DNA from: Portunus trituberculatus
Taxonomy: Eukaryota > Arthropoda > Malacostraca > Decapoda > Portunidae
DNA length: 64,000 nucleotides
Direction of reading: 5' to 3'
NCBI RefSeq assembly: GCF_017591435.1
Contig: NC_059283.1
Span: forward strand, 8,905,840-8,969,839
Positions 61,697 through 64,000 of the stretch are shown piece by piece. Both the position numbers and the translations under genes were made by a program. The stretch's first letter is position 1, and each line of letters begins with the position of its first letter. Below the pieces are notes generated by a model, which was given only the letters and a program-made list of their open reading frames with translations, searched no databases and had not been told where the DNA came from.

Positions 61697-64000
61697 AATC
61701 AATCAATCAATCACGGGGGAGCATACGCTGGGGGGCGCGTCGCCTAGCCTACTCTATGGCGCCATTTGCAAGTCTCCATGCAGGCTCCCTTCCCATGCCA
61801 AGAAACTCCCAGCAAGAGGCATCGACTTGCCACAGCCATGAGTTCTGTGGACGTCCCCTTGGCCTCTTCCATGCTGGGTTATTCCTTTCGGAGACAACCT
61901 GATATGCAGGATCAGCTTCTGGGTAGCGTGCCACATACCCATATAGTCGGCCTCGAATCACTCTCACGGAGCAATCGCTGATTTGACACAGTCATACCAG
62001 CGGTAACCCATGATCCTGTGAAGGCATCTAATACCAAAGACATCAGTTTGCCTCTTCAGATCGATGTTAAGCGTCCATGTCTCACAACCATTGAGTAAGA
62101 CAGGGATCACCAGCGACTTGAAGATCAGAGTCTTCGTGCGTCCGGACAGGTGTCAACAATGCCAAATACTCGTGTTGATTGAGTCCATAACGCCGTGGGC
62201 CAGGCCAATCTGCCGTACAACTTCCTGGCTCGACCCACCGTTGTTACACACTACACTACCAAGGTATGTGAAATTTTCTGGGATCTCAATGTCCTTGCCA
62301 CATGCAAGGATGGACTGTACTATTTCATTCAGTAAGCCTCCAAATATCTGAACCTTGGTCTTGGGCCAGCTGGAGTCCCATAGGTTTTGCCTCCTTGTGC
62401 AGTGCCTCGAGTCTAGTGCCAGTGACTCAGCAAAGATTACTGCATCATCAGCAAAAACAAGATCTGTAATTTCAGTATTGCCGACTTGCTCCACAATGAC
62501 TTTGGTCTACAATTCTGCCTAGTACCCAGTCCATGCAAGTGTTTAAAAGTGATGGAACAAGCACGCATCACTGCCTCACTCCAGCATTCACAGGAAAGAA
62601 GCTGGACACGCCTCCACACTTCACAGCACTCACATTCCCGGAGTAGAGACCAGTTATTAGACCAATAATCCTTGAAGGAATCCTACGGAGACTCAGAAGA
62701 TCCCAGAATGTCTCTTGATAAACTGAATCAAACGCCTTTTTGAGATCGACATAGGCTGCAAGCATCCCTTGTTGAAACTCACATCGGCGCTCCACTAGTA
62801 CGCAAAGTATTAGGATGCAGTCAGTTGTTGACTTACCAGGCGTGAACCCAGATTGTTCAGGTCTCTGGTGTTTCAACAGGTGACTGCGGATACACATCAA
62901 CAGCAAATGGGCCTTGCCTTATACACTGAGTAGTGTTATACCACGGTAGTTGTTTCAGTCCTCATGGTCCCTTTTCCCCTTCCAGATAGGGATGACCAAC
63001 CTCTTTTTGCAGTCAGGGGGAATGGTACCTGAATGCCATACAGCAGTCAAGACATAATGCAACTCACGGATCATAGCCTCACCCTCCCCCCACCCCCGCT
63101 TTGAGCAGCTCCGCACTGATGTTGCAGATGCCAGCTGCCTTTCCACCCATCAACTTTGCCACAGCCTTTTTGACATCAATGGAAGGTGCAGTTTGGAGCT
63201 GTCCACTTGGAGGATCCAACAGCTGCTCAAAGTACTCAGTCCAACGAGCCATCTGCCCATCTGCTGATACGAGACGACCATCTACTGTTCAGATAGCGCT
63301 CGTCTGAGATGTAGACTTGAGTGGAGTTTCTTCAGGGCTCGATAGGCAGGTTGGAGGTCATTAGTATTTAAATGACACTCTACATCCTCAGCAAGCTCTC
63401 TGACATACCTCTCCTTGTCTCTCCTCAGGAGAGCTCTAGTCCTGCGTGACAGACCCCTGTACTGATCACGGTTCACAGCAAATCTAGGAGTGTGACTCTC
63501 CTCAATACTGTCCAGTGTCTCTACCGAGGCGAAGCCACTCTGTAACCTTGGGTGCTCCCCAATGTATTCTTTGGCAGCCTCAAGAGTCTCGTGTTTGAAG
63601 GTATACCATAGTTTTACCAGATCCTTGATGGTGTCGAACACTCCAAACCAATTGGAGACTGTCACTGCATACTCCTAGCCACATGTCAAGTCCTTCAGTT
63701 TCTCAAGATGAAACACAGTGTGGTCACATCTTTCTGGACTTGACATGAGGCTTAAGTGTAACAACAACAAGCCTGTGATCACTCACAAAGAACTCGGCAC
63801 TCCGAAAAACCCTTCAGTTCTGGAAGATCCTCCAAGAAGTACTAACATGGATATGGTCAATCTCTTTCACTACCCCTTTGACACTGCTATACTAAGTCCA
63901 GCAGTGCAACGCTGGTCTCTGATACCAAGAACCTGTAATTCTCAACCTTTTGGATCTTACACGATTCAAAAGGAAAGAGCTGTTGTTGTTCCTGGTACCA
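61697..64000 (-). mobile_element. Broken non-LTR retrotransposon (LINE), cut by the window end
   Basis: The minus strand carries, in order from 64000 down, an endonuclease C-terminal remnant (with SDHRL near 63770), a linker (63282-63665), and a reverse transcriptase with AAYVDLKKAFDSV (near 62740), VNAGVRQ and VFADDAVIF (near 62450). A C-terminal part with TYLGSVV and IGLAHGVMDS follows, then a tail with RGRPQNSW near 61850. It ends in a short tgat/attg repeat (about 61698-61713). Frameshifts between at least five open segments show it is inactive. The tail and layout suggest an RTE-related clade, but I am unsure of the clade. Confidence 0.8.

Noticed and set aside
61749..63665. An intact functional protein gene on minus
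   Set aside because: The recognisable reverse-transcriptase motifs are split over different frames with stops, so this is a dead LINE.

Overview
This is a eukaryotic window, most likely from a decapod crustacean and possibly a crab. The grounds are split genes with GT-AG introns, extreme microsatellite density (mainly GA/CT and GT/CA, plus GGA/CTC and TAG/CTA triplets), tRNA-derived SINEs and several broken LINE fragments. The species call is inference; no search was run.

The main gene is a complete-looking, 16-exon, plus-strand homologue of Drosophila rolling pebbles (rols, also called antisocial) and vertebrate TANC1/TANC2. It runs from an ATG at 11154 to a stop at 41070-41072. The spliced model is 4554 nt and encodes 1517 residues. 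Reading phase is kept across all 15 introns. The protein has an N-terminal C3HC4 RING, a low-complexity linker, a P-loop NTPase module, about ten ankyrin repeats, about three TPR-like helical repeats and a C-terminal S-N-I that fits a class I PDZ ligand. Family members are large scaffolds: rols acts in myoblast fusion and TANC1/2 at synapses.

Layout: 1-10.3 kb has no gene I can support and is mostly microsatellite and pyrimidine-rich DNA, with one minisatellite (6783-7065) and one MITE (3222-3419). About 10.5-11.15 kb is the probable promoter and 5' leader. Intron 1 (11257-26931) is 15.7 kb and packed with GA/CT, GT and triplet arrays. Exons 2-16 lie between 26.9 and 41.1 kb, and the 3' half of the gene is much poorer in microsatellites. 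The 3' UTR probably ends near 42.2 or 43.6 kb.

From 44 to 58.5 kb the DNA is intergenic and dense in mobile elements. It holds three tRNA-related SINE families, a PIF/Harbinger-like TIR element with a TTA target duplication (47595-48171), fragments of CR1/Jockey-like LINEs including two inverted-repeat arrangements, and a 370 bp uninterrupted GA array.

From 59.9 kb the first two recognisable coding exons of a gelsolin/villin-family actin-binding protein appear on the plus strand; the rest lies beyond the window. A broken non-LTR retrotransposon (61.7-64.0 kb, minus strand) sits downstream of these exons, probably in the next gelsolin intron. I see no rRNA gene, functional tRNA gene, CRISPR array or bacterial-style operon. 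I found no convincing new multi-gene system. The most notable items are the run of symmetric phase-1 cassette exons in the rols/TANC gene, the nested palindrome inside the Harbinger-like element, the SINEs flanked by GT arrays and the paired inverted LINE fragments.
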